Positions 1 to 8,084 of a DNA stretch of 64,000 nucleotides are shown piece after piece; position 1 is the first letter of the stretch; every line of letters begins with the position of its first letter. The stretch comes from Borrelia turcica IST7 (GTDB lineage: Bacteria; Spirochaetota; Spirochaetia; Borreliales; Borreliaceae): contig NZ_CP028884.1 of NCBI RefSeq assembly GCF_003606285.1, forward strand, positions 558,001-622,000, in the 5' to 3' direction. The position numbers were made by a program, and so were the translations under genes. The notes under the pieces were generated by a model. The model was given only the letters and a program-made list of their open reading frames with translations, had not been told where the DNA came from and did no database searches.

Positions 1-1728
1 AGGGATTTGAGCTTAAATGTATTTTTGTTAAAAGATTTAAAATTTTTAGTTAATAATAAAGTTGAGGATAATAAATATGTATTAGATAATCTTACTTTTA
101 TTGTAAGGGGAATGAGGATAAATTTATCTAATAAAAACCCACTTATTATTCCGGATAGTGAACTCTATCTTAATCCTGTTTCTTATAAATTGCAGGATAA
201 TGGAATTTATGTTTATTTTGAAAATAATATTTTTTTACTATTTTTGTTTGATTCAGAGAATAGTTTTAGCATTAGTTCAAATCTTTCTAAGAAATTAATA
301 CTAAATTATGAAATTGAAAGTGATTATAAAATTTCTTTTGATGAAAATATTTTAATTAAGAGTAAAGATTATTATTTCGAAGTCTTTTTAGGGAAAGATA
401 CTCAAATTAATGAGAGAGAAATTTTAATTAGTCCTCAAGAAGTTTTTAAAATTGGAAATTTGATTAAAGAAAGTGAAAAGCCAAAAGAAGTTGTAGCTAA
501 GGAGGTATCTAAAAGCATTTCTTTAGATATAAATTCTCCGTCTGTTTATGCATCAATTAAGGAAGTAGAAAAAGGGGTTTTTGACTCTGCAATAGTGAGA
601 TTTAAAAATAAAGCATATAATGCATGGAGTAGTGAATCTACTTTTAGCGTTAATCAGGGTGGATGGCTTAAAGGTAATATATATTCTTTTGATGAGGATA
701 TATTTGTTTATCTTTTAGCTGAGTCTTTAACAAGACCAGATTATGAAGATATTTTTTCCAAACTTGAATTTTTAATGAATCTTAATGAACATAAGTTAAC
801 ATATTTGAGTTCAAGTTATTATGTTGATGAAGAAAAGCTAGATAAATTTTTTAGCTATTTATCTGTAAATAAGACTTTTATTAATTCTCTGGAGACGGAT
901 AAGCTTTTAGGATATTTAAAAGAAGATTCTTCTCTTTTGGAGAAGATTTTTTTATCTGAGAATGTTTCTCTTTTTAACGAGGCATTAAATATTTTAAAGA
1001 ATCCAGAAGTAATATTGAATTCTGGGTTTAATGTGGTGCAAGCGTATAATGTATTATCTAATTATATTGTATTTTTAAAATTGAATAATGATAATTTTGT
1101 TATTGAGAAATTTAAAAAAGAGCTAGCTAATTTTATATCTACTTTATTTCTTGTGTCTGGTAATGGAAAAGCTTATATACCTAGCGATAAAGATAATTTA
1201 TCTTGGGATTTTGAATATACATTAAAGGTGGCCGGATTACTTAAAAGATTGGCTTATGAGATAAGCGATGATGTAATATTGAAACTTTCTTATAACGCTA
1301 TTTATTATGCTTTAATGAGTAAGGAAGTTGATCGGGTTCCTTATGAGGCTTATTATGCAGATATTGTAGACAATGATTATCTTCCAAAATTTACCTTAGT
1401 ACCAAGTCTTGGTATTGGAAATTGGATATATGGTGCTTCAAAAATTTCAAATTATAATATATCTGATGTTAGTTATTCTCTTGATTTTAATCGTAGTTTA
1501 AATTCTCCTGGATATTTTTTCTTCAAGGGTATTTTAAATCCCACTTTGGTTAGGTTTAGGGGTATTAATTGGTATACGGATTCTCAATTTTACAGATATT
1601 CGGATGGATGGAGATATTACCCTAGTAATAAGATGTTGGTTTTAAAAATAACTCCTAAAAGGGAAGAAGATACAAATATTTTATTAAGGTTTGATGATAT
1701 TAAGATAACTAGAAATATTGATGAATAA
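1..1728 (+). CDS. hypothetical protein, 5'-partial
   Basis: The frame is open from the first base of the window and ends at a TAA overlapping the next gene. The only early initiator, a TTG at base 7, has its AGGGA one base away, too close for a ribosome site, so I read the gene as cut by the window edge. At least 573 residues remain. They are rich in Asn, Lys, Phe and Ile, with no signal peptide, membrane span or catalytic motif that I recognise. The C-terminal 90 residues are aromatic-rich (FRGINWYTDSQFYRYSDGWR) and look like a beta-rich domain. Its stop overlaps the coaX start, so the two are probably co-transcribed. From memory this is the position of BB0526 in B. burgdorferi; the function is unknown. 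Confidence 0.7.
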   Translation, partial: RDLSLNVFLLKDLKFLVNNKVEDNKYVLDNLTFIVRGMRINLSNKNPLIIPDSELYLNPVSYKLQDNGIYVYFENNIFLLFLFDSENSFSISSNLSKKLILNYEIESDYKISFDENILIKSKDYYFEVFLGKDTQINEREILISPQEVFKIGNLIKESEKPKEVVAKEVSKSISLDINSPSVYASIKEVEKGVFDSAIVRFKNKAYNAWSSESTFSVNQGGWLKGNIYSFDEDIFVYLLAESLTRPDYEDIFSKLEFLMNLNEHKLTYLSSSYYVDEEKLDKFFSYLSVNKTFINSLETDKLLGYLKEDSSLLEKIFLSENVSLFNEALNILKNPEVILNSGFNVVQAYNVLSNYIVFLKLNNDNFVIEKFKKELANFISTLFLVSGNGKAYIPSDKDNLSWDFEYTLKVAGLLKRLAYEISDDVILKLSYNAIYYALMSKEVDRVPYEAYYADIVDNDYLPKFTLVPSLGIGNWIYGASKISNYNISDVSYSLDFNRSLNSPGYFFFKGILNPTLVRFRGINWYTDSQFYRYSDGWRYYPSNKMLVLKITPKREEDTNILLRFDDIKITRNIDE

Positions 1729-2509
1729 TCTTGTTGATAAAATTCAGTTAATAATTGATGTTGGAAACACAAGCATATCTTTTGCATCATATAGGCAAGA
1801 TAAAATGCAGATATTTTGTAAGCTAGAAACAAGACATGATTTAACTTTTAATGAAATTTATGAATTTCTTAAATTGAAATTTGATTTTAGGGTTGATAAA
1901 GTATTTATAAGTAGCGTTGTTCCTATTATTGATAAAATACTCATAAGTGTTGTTGATTCTCTTTATAAGGTAATTCCCTTATTTGTCAGATTTGACTTAA
2001 ATTATGATTTAAGCTTTAGTCCTTACAAGGGTAGTCCATTTTTATTAGGTTCAGATGTTTTTGCAAATCTTGTTTGCGCCATTGAGCTTTACAAGCTTGA
2101 CAATGCTTTAGTGGTAGACCTTGGAACGGCTTGTACTGTTTTTACTGTCAGCAGGGAAGATGGGATACTTGGGGGCCTTATTAATGGGGGGCTTTTCACA
2201 AATTTTAATGCATTAATCAATAGTGCATATCTTTTAAAAGAATTTAATCTTACAACACCCAAAGAATTATTAGGAATCTCAACAATTTCTAGTGTAAATA
2301 GTGGACTGATTTATCAGTACAAGTATTTAATAGAAGGAGTTTATTATGATCTTATTAAGAAATATGGGAAGGAATTTAATTTGATAATTACGGGGGGTAA
2401 TGCTAACTTAATTTTGCCTTTAATAAGTGTAGATTTTGTCTTTAATCTGTATTTAACAGTTGAAGGAATTAAGATTTTGGGTAATTCTTTTAAAAGCGAT
2501 TATTGTTAA
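1721..2509 (+). CDS. coaX: type III pantothenate kinase (CoaX)
   Basis: It phosphorylates pantothenate, the first step of coenzyme A synthesis; coaE, the last step, lies 21 kb away. The 262-residue length is normal for the ASKHA-fold type III family. Visible motifs are the N-terminal phosphate loop IIDVGNTSISFA, the central GSDVFAN (family GADRxxN; the Asp is kept but the Arg is Val), and VVDLGTACTVF followed by GGLINGGL. I start at ATG 1721 rather than the TTG one codon upstream. The ATG overlaps the stop of the preceding gene, suggesting translational coupling, and there is no strong Shine-Dalgarno sequence. Family assignment is firm; the altered Arg makes kinetic behaviour uncertain. Confidence 0.9.
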   Translation: MNNLVDKIQLIIDVGNTSISFASYRQDKMQIFCKLETRHDLTFNEIYEFLKLKFDFRVDKVFISSVVPIIDKILISVVDSLYKVIPLFVRFDLNYDLSFSPYKGSPFLLGSDVFANLVCAIELYKLDNALVVDLGTACTVFTVSREDGILGGLINGGLFTNFNALINSAYLLKEFNLTTPKELLGISTISSVNSGLIYQYKYLIEGVYYDLIKKYGKEFNLIITGGNANLILPLISVDFVFNLYLTVEGIKILGNSFKSDYC

Positions 2510-2591
2510 AAGGTTCAATTATTTTATATCCTGTATCTTACTAAAATATGTGTTACCATTATGTTATTAATAAGTGTATGAGAGGTATTAA

Positions 2592-2744
2592 ATGAGATTA
2601 TTATTTGTTATTCTGTCCACGGTAGCTGTTGCTTTTTTTACTTCTTGTCCTTTGTGCGTTTTAGGGATTTATTTTTGTGTTTTTGATATTGTAAGCTATG
2701 GTTTAGTTAATTTTGTGTCTAAGCTTGGAAGTAAAACTAGGTAA
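2592..2744 (+). CDS. small hydrophobic lipoprotein-like ORF (50 aa)
   Basis: A 50-codon ORF starts at an ATG preceded by a good Shine-Dalgarno (GAGAGG, 6 bases upstream) and ends at TAA. The product is MRLLFVILSTVAVAFFTSCP, then a second hydrophobic stretch and a basic tail ending SKLGSKTR. The FFTSC could serve as a relaxed spirochaete lipobox with Cys19 acylated. Otherwise it is a small membrane protein with one or two spans. It occupies a gap between coaX and a convergent gene, where I recall an aldose-reductase gene in B. burgdorferi. I recognise no family. Support is the ribosome site and the signal-like N-terminus only. Confidence 0.5.
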   Translation: MRLLFVILSTVAVAFFTSCPLCVLGIYFCVFDIVSYGLVNFVSKLGSKTR

Positions 2745-2832
2745 AATAAGTGTTAATAGTGTAGCTTGATTGTGAGATTTCTTTACTTAAGTTTATGATT
2801 TTATATATTTTATCTTTTGTAAATGATGAATA

Positions 2833-3639
2833 TTAAAGCTTTAAGATGTTTATGAATAAATCTTCTTTTTTAAATTCTCTATTGATGCCAAACCGAGTTA
2901 GTGAAAAATCATATTTGACAGGATCATTTTTATTGCTATTTGAGAAATATTTTGTAACTTCTATTGCTTTCTTAAGATTTACACTTTTATTATATTTAAG
3001 ATTAAATAGTTTAAAAGATATATCTGTCATATGAGTATCCATTGGGACTATTAAGTTTGAGGGATTAAATTTATCCCATATTCCTAAATCAACTTCATCT
3101 TTTCTTATCATCCATCTTAAAAATAAAAATAATCTTTTACATGCACTTCCCTTTGAAGGTTTTGGAAGTAGTAAACCAAAGGACTCTTCATTAATGTTTT
3201 CCATGTAAGTTATTAGTTCATCTAGGCTTGATATAAAATTTCCATTCTTTTTGTATATACCATAGAAAAGATTCTCAATTGTTGAGTACTTATTTTGTAT
3301 TTCCTTAATGGTCATTATTAGTCTTACAATGTCTTCTGTTTTAAAAAATCTGTAAATAAAGTCTTTGTATATTACATTTAGGTCGTCTTTGGTAAAATAC
3401 TTAAGTTTTTCTGAAGGATTCCTACCCAATGGTTTTAAGACTCTATTAATTGCTTCTAATATTTTTTCAACTCTTCCAAGTGCTAGTGATGAGCTAAGCA
3501 GACCTACAAGTTCAACATCTTCTTTTTCTGCGTAGTTATATAAAAATTCAAGGGGATCAGGATGAACAAATTCTCTTTTGTTATATTTATTGTATATAAG
3601 CTCTAAGATGTCAAATATAGTATCTTTAGCTTTTTGCAT
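2833..3639 (-). CDS. DUF2400 / TIGR02757 family protein
   Basis: A 268-residue soluble protein. The segment RLFLFLRWMIRKDEVDLG, followed by LIVPMDTHM and a helical C-terminus, is the hallmark of the DUF2400 (TIGR02757) family found in spirochaetes and Bacteroidetes. Members resemble helix-hairpin-helix DNA glycosylases in overall plan, but no activity is established to my knowledge. The ATG overlaps the end of the upstream glucosaminidase-like gene by 14 bases, so translation is probably coupled. It is the last gene of a three-gene leftward unit. Confidence 0.8.
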   Translation of the reverse strand: MQKAKDTIFDILELIYNKYNKREFVHPDPLEFLYNYAEKEDVELVGLLSSSLALGRVEKILEAINRVLKPLGRNPSEKLKYFTKDDLNVIYKDFIYRFFKTEDIVRLIMTIKEIQNKYSTIENLFYGIYKKNGNFISSLDELITYMENINEESFGLLLPKPSKGSACKRLFLFLRWMIRKDEVDLGIWDKFNPSNLIVPMDTHMTDISFKLFNLKYNKSVNLKKAIEVTKYFSNSNKNDPVKYDFSLTRFGINREFKKEDLFINILKL

Positions 3640-4243
3640 TATTAAATTCTAATAATCTAAGCAATATTTTTTTTAATTTTTTGTCATAAAATTTGTCTTG
3701 TGCCCATTTACCTGTAAGGTCATATATAGTTGGAGCAGAGCCTCTTTTTACAAGGTAAAACCTAGGATCGACCATATTGGAATTTATATCCTGACTTGAA
3801 GCGTAAGCTTTTAAGTGTTGAATGTGTGCCCTAATTCCTTCTTTAATATTAGAAAAAGAGTTTCCCTTTGTGAAATTGTCAGTAGCTCCTATTCCTGAAA
3901 AATTATACTGTTCTTTAGAAACAACGCCATTAAATTTTAAAATGCCTGTTTCAAGTAACATTTGAGCGTAAGCAATGTCGTAATTTATCCCCTCAATTAA
4001 AGCTTCATCTATATAGGTCTGTGCAATTACTTGAACATATTCTGATTCAAGATAGGGATTCATTTTTAATGTATATTTGACAAGATCTTCTACTTGACTT
4101 ATTCCTTTGCTTAAAAGAAAAGGAATATACTTTTCTTTTTCTATTTCAGTACTTATTTCAATTATGTCATCTTCACAGTAACCCTTTACGGTTAGTAATA
4201 TTAAGATTTTTGATATTACTAAGAGTATAGATTTTTTTGACAT
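3626..4243 (-). CDS. exported glucosaminidase-domain protein (FlgJ/Bax type)
   Basis: A 205-residue protein with a hydrophobic N-terminus (ILLVISKILILLTVKGYC) that may be a signal peptide. Residues about 75-195 match the glucosaminidase fold of FlgJ C-termini and Bax: IAQTYIDEALIEGINYDIAY, then QMLLETG with the likely catalytic Glu, YNFSGIGA, and a C-terminal DLTGKWAQDKFYDKKL. Such enzymes cleave peptidoglycan glycan strands in the periplasm. A Shine-Dalgarno AGAGGA lies 8 bases upstream of the ATG, inside the intergenic spacer. Peptidoglycan hydrolysis is inferred from the fold motifs. Confidence 0.75.
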   Translation of the reverse strand: MSKKSILLVISKILILLTVKGYCEDDIIEISTEIEKEKYIPFLLSKGISQVEDLVKYTLKMNPYLESEYVQVIAQTYIDEALIEGINYDIAYAQMLLETGILKFNGVVSKEQYNFSGIGATDNFTKGNSFSNIKEGIRAHIQHLKAYASSQDINSNMVDPRFYLVKRGSAPTIYDLTGKWAQDKFYDKKLKKILLRLLEFNNAKS

Positions 4244-4245
4244 TT

Positions 4246-5538
4246 TTAAAATCCTCTTTCTTCAATAAATTTGTTGATTTCTTTAATAACAAAATTAAAT
4301 CTTGGTAGCATTAATTTTTTGTCTTTAAAGAAATTGAAACTTTTTAAATATCTTCTACTAAATATGAAATCAGAAATTTCTCCAACATTAGTCATGTTTA
4401 TAACTTTTATAGATGATGAATCTATTTGGGTTTCTTTCAATTCATTCTCATCTTGTTTTATTAATAATTGTAAAGTTTTTATTTTATTTAAAGTTTGAGG
4501 CTTCCCCCCAATGTTTATATATTTTTTTATTTCCTTGTTCTCATTAATAATTGAGTTTGCAATATTGGCTTGATTCCCAATTGTAATTAATGTTAGTTTG
4601 TTCAAATTCATTTTTAAATCCAAAAATTCTAGTTTTTGAGTCGATTTAATGAGCTCAATAATGTTTTGAATCTCAGTAACTTCAGATGTTTTGTCTGCTC
4701 TTTCATTGAAAATTTTTATAGGTTCTACTAAATACTTAATGGTTTTGTTTGAAATATCAGTTAGTAAGCTATTATCATGATTTTTAATAAAGTCATCAGT
4801 ATGGGGGAATTGATATTTTGGCGAGTATAAATAGACAATGTTTCCTTTCTTAACTAGTCTATTTACTAATGATTTAAACATTGAATCATGAGAATGAGAA
4901 GGTAATATAATAAATACACTGTTATATAGTTTTTGATTGTTGCTAATAAAAGCATCTTTATATACATTGGTGTATTTTGGTATATAATTCATTTCATTTA
5001 TGAAAAATGGATTGAATGTGTAGGAAAGAAAAGGATTTTGACTTTTAAGTCCAAGAGTTAGGCTGGTTGGATACCAAACCGATACGCTTAACTTATTTGT
5101 ATAATCTTTAATTCTAGTAAAACCTATTTTATAGCTAGAGTGTTCATCTTCTGGATAATCTGTAAAAAGGCCAAGGTATGAAAATGTCGTAGCTATTAGT
5201 AAAACCACTATCGATGGTATTACTAATATTCCTTTAAAAAATATAGAGTAAATTATTCTCCTAAATTTATTAGGCTGTTTATTTACTCTTTTTCTTCTAA
5301 ATAGTATTGTGCTTATGTTTTTAATGATGATGATTGTTAAAAAGACTAAAAATAGAGCCCCAACATACAACATGAGCGGTTTGATTTCTATTAGATATAG
5401 ATTTAGTATGAAAAATATCCCTGGAAAAATTATGAAATAATCTTCCCAAGAAAATTCTCTTTTAAAATTGAAGAAGTTTATGACTAAGAATATACTAAAA
5501 CTTAGTAAGAATATAATCTCATAAAATTGTTCATTCAT
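4246..5538 (-). CDS. membrane-anchored PAF-acetylhydrolase-like alpha/beta hydrolase, probably inactive
   Basis: A 430-residue protein with four predicted N-terminal membrane helices (about residues 6-25, 33-51, 55-75, 98-123) followed by a soluble domain. That domain begins YKIGFTRIKDYTNKLSVSVW, like the entry strands of platelet-activating-factor acetylhydrolases. It continues with FIILPSHSHDSMF in place of the oxyanion FSHG loop. The expected nucleophile elbow GHSxG reads G321-N-Q-A-N325, so the catalytic Ser is replaced by Gln323. I therefore think it lacks serine-hydrolase activity. The ATG has AAGGAAA 10 bases upstream, and it is the first gene of a three-gene leftward operon. Confidence 0.6.
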   Translation of the reverse strand: MNEQFYEIIFLLSFSIFLVINFFNFKREFSWEDYFIIFPGIFFILNLYLIEIKPLMLYVGALFLVFLTIIIIKNISTILFRRKRVNKQPNKFRRIIYSIFFKGILVIPSIVVLLIATTFSYLGLFTDYPEDEHSSYKIGFTRIKDYTNKLSVSVWYPTSLTLGLKSQNPFLSYTFNPFFINEMNYIPKYTNVYKDAFISNNQKLYNSVFIILPSHSHDSMFKSLVNRLVKKGNIVYLYSPKYQFPHTDDFIKNHDNSLLTDISNKTIKYLVEPIKIFNERADKTSEVTEIQNIIELIKSTQKLEFLDLKMNLNKLTLITIGNQANIANSIINENKEIKKYINIGGKPQTLNKIKTLQLLIKQDENELKETQIDSSSIKVINMTNVGEISDFIFSRRYLKSFNFFKDKKLMLPRFNFVIKEINKFIEERGF

Positions 5539-5720
5539 AAAAGTACTTTTTCCTTAAGTAATTATAAGCATAAAAATGTTATTTACAAAATAATTTATAA
5601 AATTCCTCCTCTCAAATAAGAATGTTTAGCTCATATAATTATTGTCTGATAAAGTAGAGATATGTTTGCAATCTGGTTATGTTATTTATTTTTTATTTTT
5701 CTGTAGAGGGTTAATTTTCT

Positions 5721-5749
5721 TTTATCCTTTTAGTTTATTGTGGTATAAT
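5721..5749 (+). promoter_or_regulatory. candidate sigma-70 promoter for the metallo-hydrolase gene
   Basis: A perfect TATAAT at 5744-5749 lies 33 bases before the GTG start, with a weak TTTATC -35 at 5721-5726 (17-base spacing). The 243-bp gap 5539-5781 separates divergent genes and must carry promoters for both. I see no clear leftward promoter in it. Confidence 0.45.
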
Positions 5750-5781
5750 GAGATACCTTTAAGAGGTGAAGGGAAATCAGT

Positions 5782-6540
5782 GTGTTGGGGATTTTTTTAG
5801 GAACAGGTGCATCGAGTGGTATTCCTATGTTAAATTGCAATTGTAGGGTATGCAGTTCAAGTTCTGCTAAAAACAAAAGGCTTAGAAGTTCGTTGCTCCT
5901 TAATGTGTCTGGAATTAACTTATTAATTGATACAGGTCCTGATATTAGAGCTCAACTTTTAAGAGAAAGTGTCTCTAGTCTTGACTTAATTTTATATACT
6001 CATGAGCATTATGATCATGTTATGGGTCTTGATGATATTAAATTTTATACAAGAAATTCTCCTTTAAATATATATGCTCGAGAGAGCACGATGAAACATA
6101 TTAAAAATGCTTTTCCTCATAACTTTACATCAAAAGTTTCTACAAGTGGAAAGGCTAATATTATTCCTAATTTAGCAATAGAATTGGAGCCAATTATTTT
6201 TGGAGGAGTAGAAATAATGCCAATTCCTTTACTGCATGGGGATATAATTAGTTTAGGATACAGAATAAACAATGTAGCATATCTTACTGATGTTAAGTCT
6301 ATTCCGGATGTTTCTTATAAATATTTAAATGAACTAGATGTATTAATAATAGATGCTTTAAGAATTAAATCTCATCCTGGTCATTTAAATTTTGATGACG
6401 CTATTAGTGAGGTTAAAAAAATAAAGCCTAAGGTTGCTTATTTTACGCACATTGCACATGATATAATGCATGAAGAATTTGATTATTTAAATAAAGATAA
6501 TATTTATTTGGCTTATGATGGGCTTCGGATACATATTTAA
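5782..6540 (+). CDS. metallo-beta-lactamase-fold hydrolase (PhnP/YycJ-like)
   Basis: A 252-residue cytosolic protein starting at GTG, with GAAGGGA upstream. The N-terminus GTGASSGIPMLNCNCRVC resembles PhnP with its Cys cluster. The zinc-binding HEHYDHVMGLDD (HxHxDH) lies near residue 75, a further His in LLHGD near 153, and the ligand Asp in TDVKS near 174. A final His is in THIAHD. The family includes cyclic phosphodiesterases and nucleases; the substrate here cannot be told. It sits 20 bases before the exonuclease III gene, so it may be part of a nucleic-acid repair or salvage unit. Confidence 0.85.
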   Translation: MLGIFLGTGASSGIPMLNCNCRVCSSSSAKNKRLRSSLLLNVSGINLLIDTGPDIRAQLLRESVSSLDLILYTHEHYDHVMGLDDIKFYTRNSPLNIYARESTMKHIKNAFPHNFTSKVSTSGKANIIPNLAIELEPIIFGGVEIMPIPLLHGDIISLGYRINNVAYLTDVKSIPDVSYKYLNELDVLIIDALRIKSHPGHLNFDDAISEVKKIKPKVAYFTHIAHDIMHEEFDYLNKDNIYLAYDGLRIHI

Positions 6541-6560
6541 TTAAAGGTTGGTAGGTCTTT

Positions 6561-7322
6561 GTGAATTTAATTTCATGGAATGTAAATGGAATAAGAGCTA
6601 TTTTAAAAAAAGGTTTTCTTGAATTTGTTGAAAAACATAAACCAGATATTTTGTGCCTTCAAGAAACTAAGGCATGCAAAGAACAATTACCAAAAGAGCT
6701 TATTAATATTAAAGGATATTATTCCTATTTTTCAAAATCCATAATAAAGGGATATAGTGGTGTTTGTGTTTATTCTAAGATTGAACCTATTAAGGTAGAG
6801 AACATGAGTAGAGAAATATTTGACAAGGAAGGAAGAATCCTTATTGTACATTATCATGATTTTATTCTTATTAATGCATATTTCCCTAATTCTCAATTGT
6901 TAAGAAAAAGACTGCAATTTAAGCTTGATTTTTTAATGCATCTCAAGTCTCTTGCACATTCATTCATAAGTTCTGGGAAAAACCTTATCATATGTGGTGA
7001 TTTTAATATTGCTCATACTGAGATTGATTTATCTAATCCTAAGACTAGTAGAGACTATGCTGGATATTATATTGAGGAAACTACTTGGATGGATAATTTT
7101 TTAAATGAGGGTTATGTTGATACCTTTAGAATATTTAATAAGAACCCAGATAACTATACTTGGTGGGATTATAGAACAAAGGCAAGAGAACGTAATATTG
7201 GGTGGAGAATTGATTATTTTGTTGTGAATGAAGTTTTTAAAACTAGAGTAAAAAATGCTCTAATTTTAAATGAAGTAATGGGTAGTGATCATTGTCCTAT
7301 TTTTTTGCAGTTAGATTGGTGA
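6561..7322 (+). CDS. exoA: exodeoxyribonuclease III / AP endonuclease (Xth/ExoA)
   Basis: A 253-residue Mg-dependent endonuclease/phosphatase-fold enzyme of base-excision repair. It cleaves 5' to abasic sites and digests 3' ends. All signature motifs are visible: MNLISWNVNGIRA, CLQETK with the metal-binding Glu, ICGDFNIAHTEIDL, NYTWWDYR, WRIDYFV, and the catalytic GSDHCPI near the C-terminus. The start is GTG 6561 with an AGG-rich leader. The next gene follows directly, suggesting one operon with the upstream metallo-hydrolase. Confidence 0.95.
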   Translation: MNLISWNVNGIRAILKKGFLEFVEKHKPDILCLQETKACKEQLPKELINIKGYYSYFSKSIIKGYSGVCVYSKIEPIKVENMSREIFDKEGRILIVHYHDFILINAYFPNSQLLRKRLQFKLDFLMHLKSLAHSFISSGKNLIICGDFNIAHTEIDLSNPKTSRDYAGYYIEETTWMDNFLNEGYVDTFRIFNKNPDNYTWWDYRTKARERNIGWRIDYFVVNEVFKTRVKNALILNEVMGSDHCPIFLQLDW

Positions 7323-7337
7323 TAAATGGGGTTGTGC

Positions 7338-8084
7338 ATGAATAAATGTTTCTTAATTATTCTTATTTTTTTTATTCACGGGTTTGTTTTTGGAATTGAT
7401 TTAGAGAATATTGATTTTTATCGTGGTCTTGATAGGAAAGAATTAGTATTTGTAATTCATTTATTTGAACGAGAAAAATATTTGAGTCAAAATAGTAAAC
7501 TTTTAACATACATTGACTTGGCTAGAGAAGCTTTAGCTGAGAAAGATATTCGAGTATTGCAAGACAAGGATAGAGTAGGTGATACAGGGCATATTGAGTC
7601 TTTAAGACGACCGGAGAATTATAGTAGTGAAAAACTTGTTTTAAGTGTATCAAAGGCTTTAAATATTTTGGTTTATTGTGATGGCAAGGATAGGTTTTTA
7701 AAAACTTTAGATGGACGAAATGTGGGTATTGAAAATGGTAATTTTGTAATTCTAGACTCTTTTCATAAAAAAAGCTATGGTGATTTACCCAGTGAGCATA
7801 CTACTATTGAGATTTACAAGGCAAGTATTTTAAATCCTGATTTTAATAAGTTTAGGTTAGATGAAACTGGCTCTTTTGTTTTTCTTAGCGAGTTTAATAA
7901 AAAGGTTTACCTTGATGATATTTCAAGTTTATCTAAGATGGAACTTTTGTTCTTATTTTATGAATTATTTCCTATTTCAAAATTAAAGGGTGTAAAGGAT
8001 TGGTATGATTTTGGATTTTTATCGATTCTTAAAGAGCTTAAAAAAGCTTATAATATAGAAATAAATTCAAGGAGAATTAAATGA
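7338..8084 (+). CDS. exported hypothetical protein
   Basis: I start at ATG 7338, which has GGGG 6 bases upstream, rather than the in-frame ATG at 7326. The 248-residue product begins MNKCFLIILIFFIHGFVFG, a classic signal peptide probably cleaved before IDLEN. The mature protein is hydrophilic with no motif I recognise. Its stop overlaps the start of the M16 protease gene (ATGA), so the two are translationally coupled, and a periplasmic role alongside the protease is plausible. Function unknown. Confidence 0.75.
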   Translation: MNKCFLIILIFFIHGFVFGIDLENIDFYRGLDRKELVFVIHLFEREKYLSQNSKLLTYIDLAREALAEKDIRVLQDKDRVGDTGHIESLRRPENYSSEKLVLSVSKALNILVYCDGKDRFLKTLDGRNVGIENGNFVILDSFHKKSYGDLPSEHTTIEIYKASILNPDFNKFRLDETGSFVFLSEFNKKVYLDDISSLSKMELLFLFYELFPISKLKGVKDWYDFGFLSILKELKKAYNIEINSRRIK

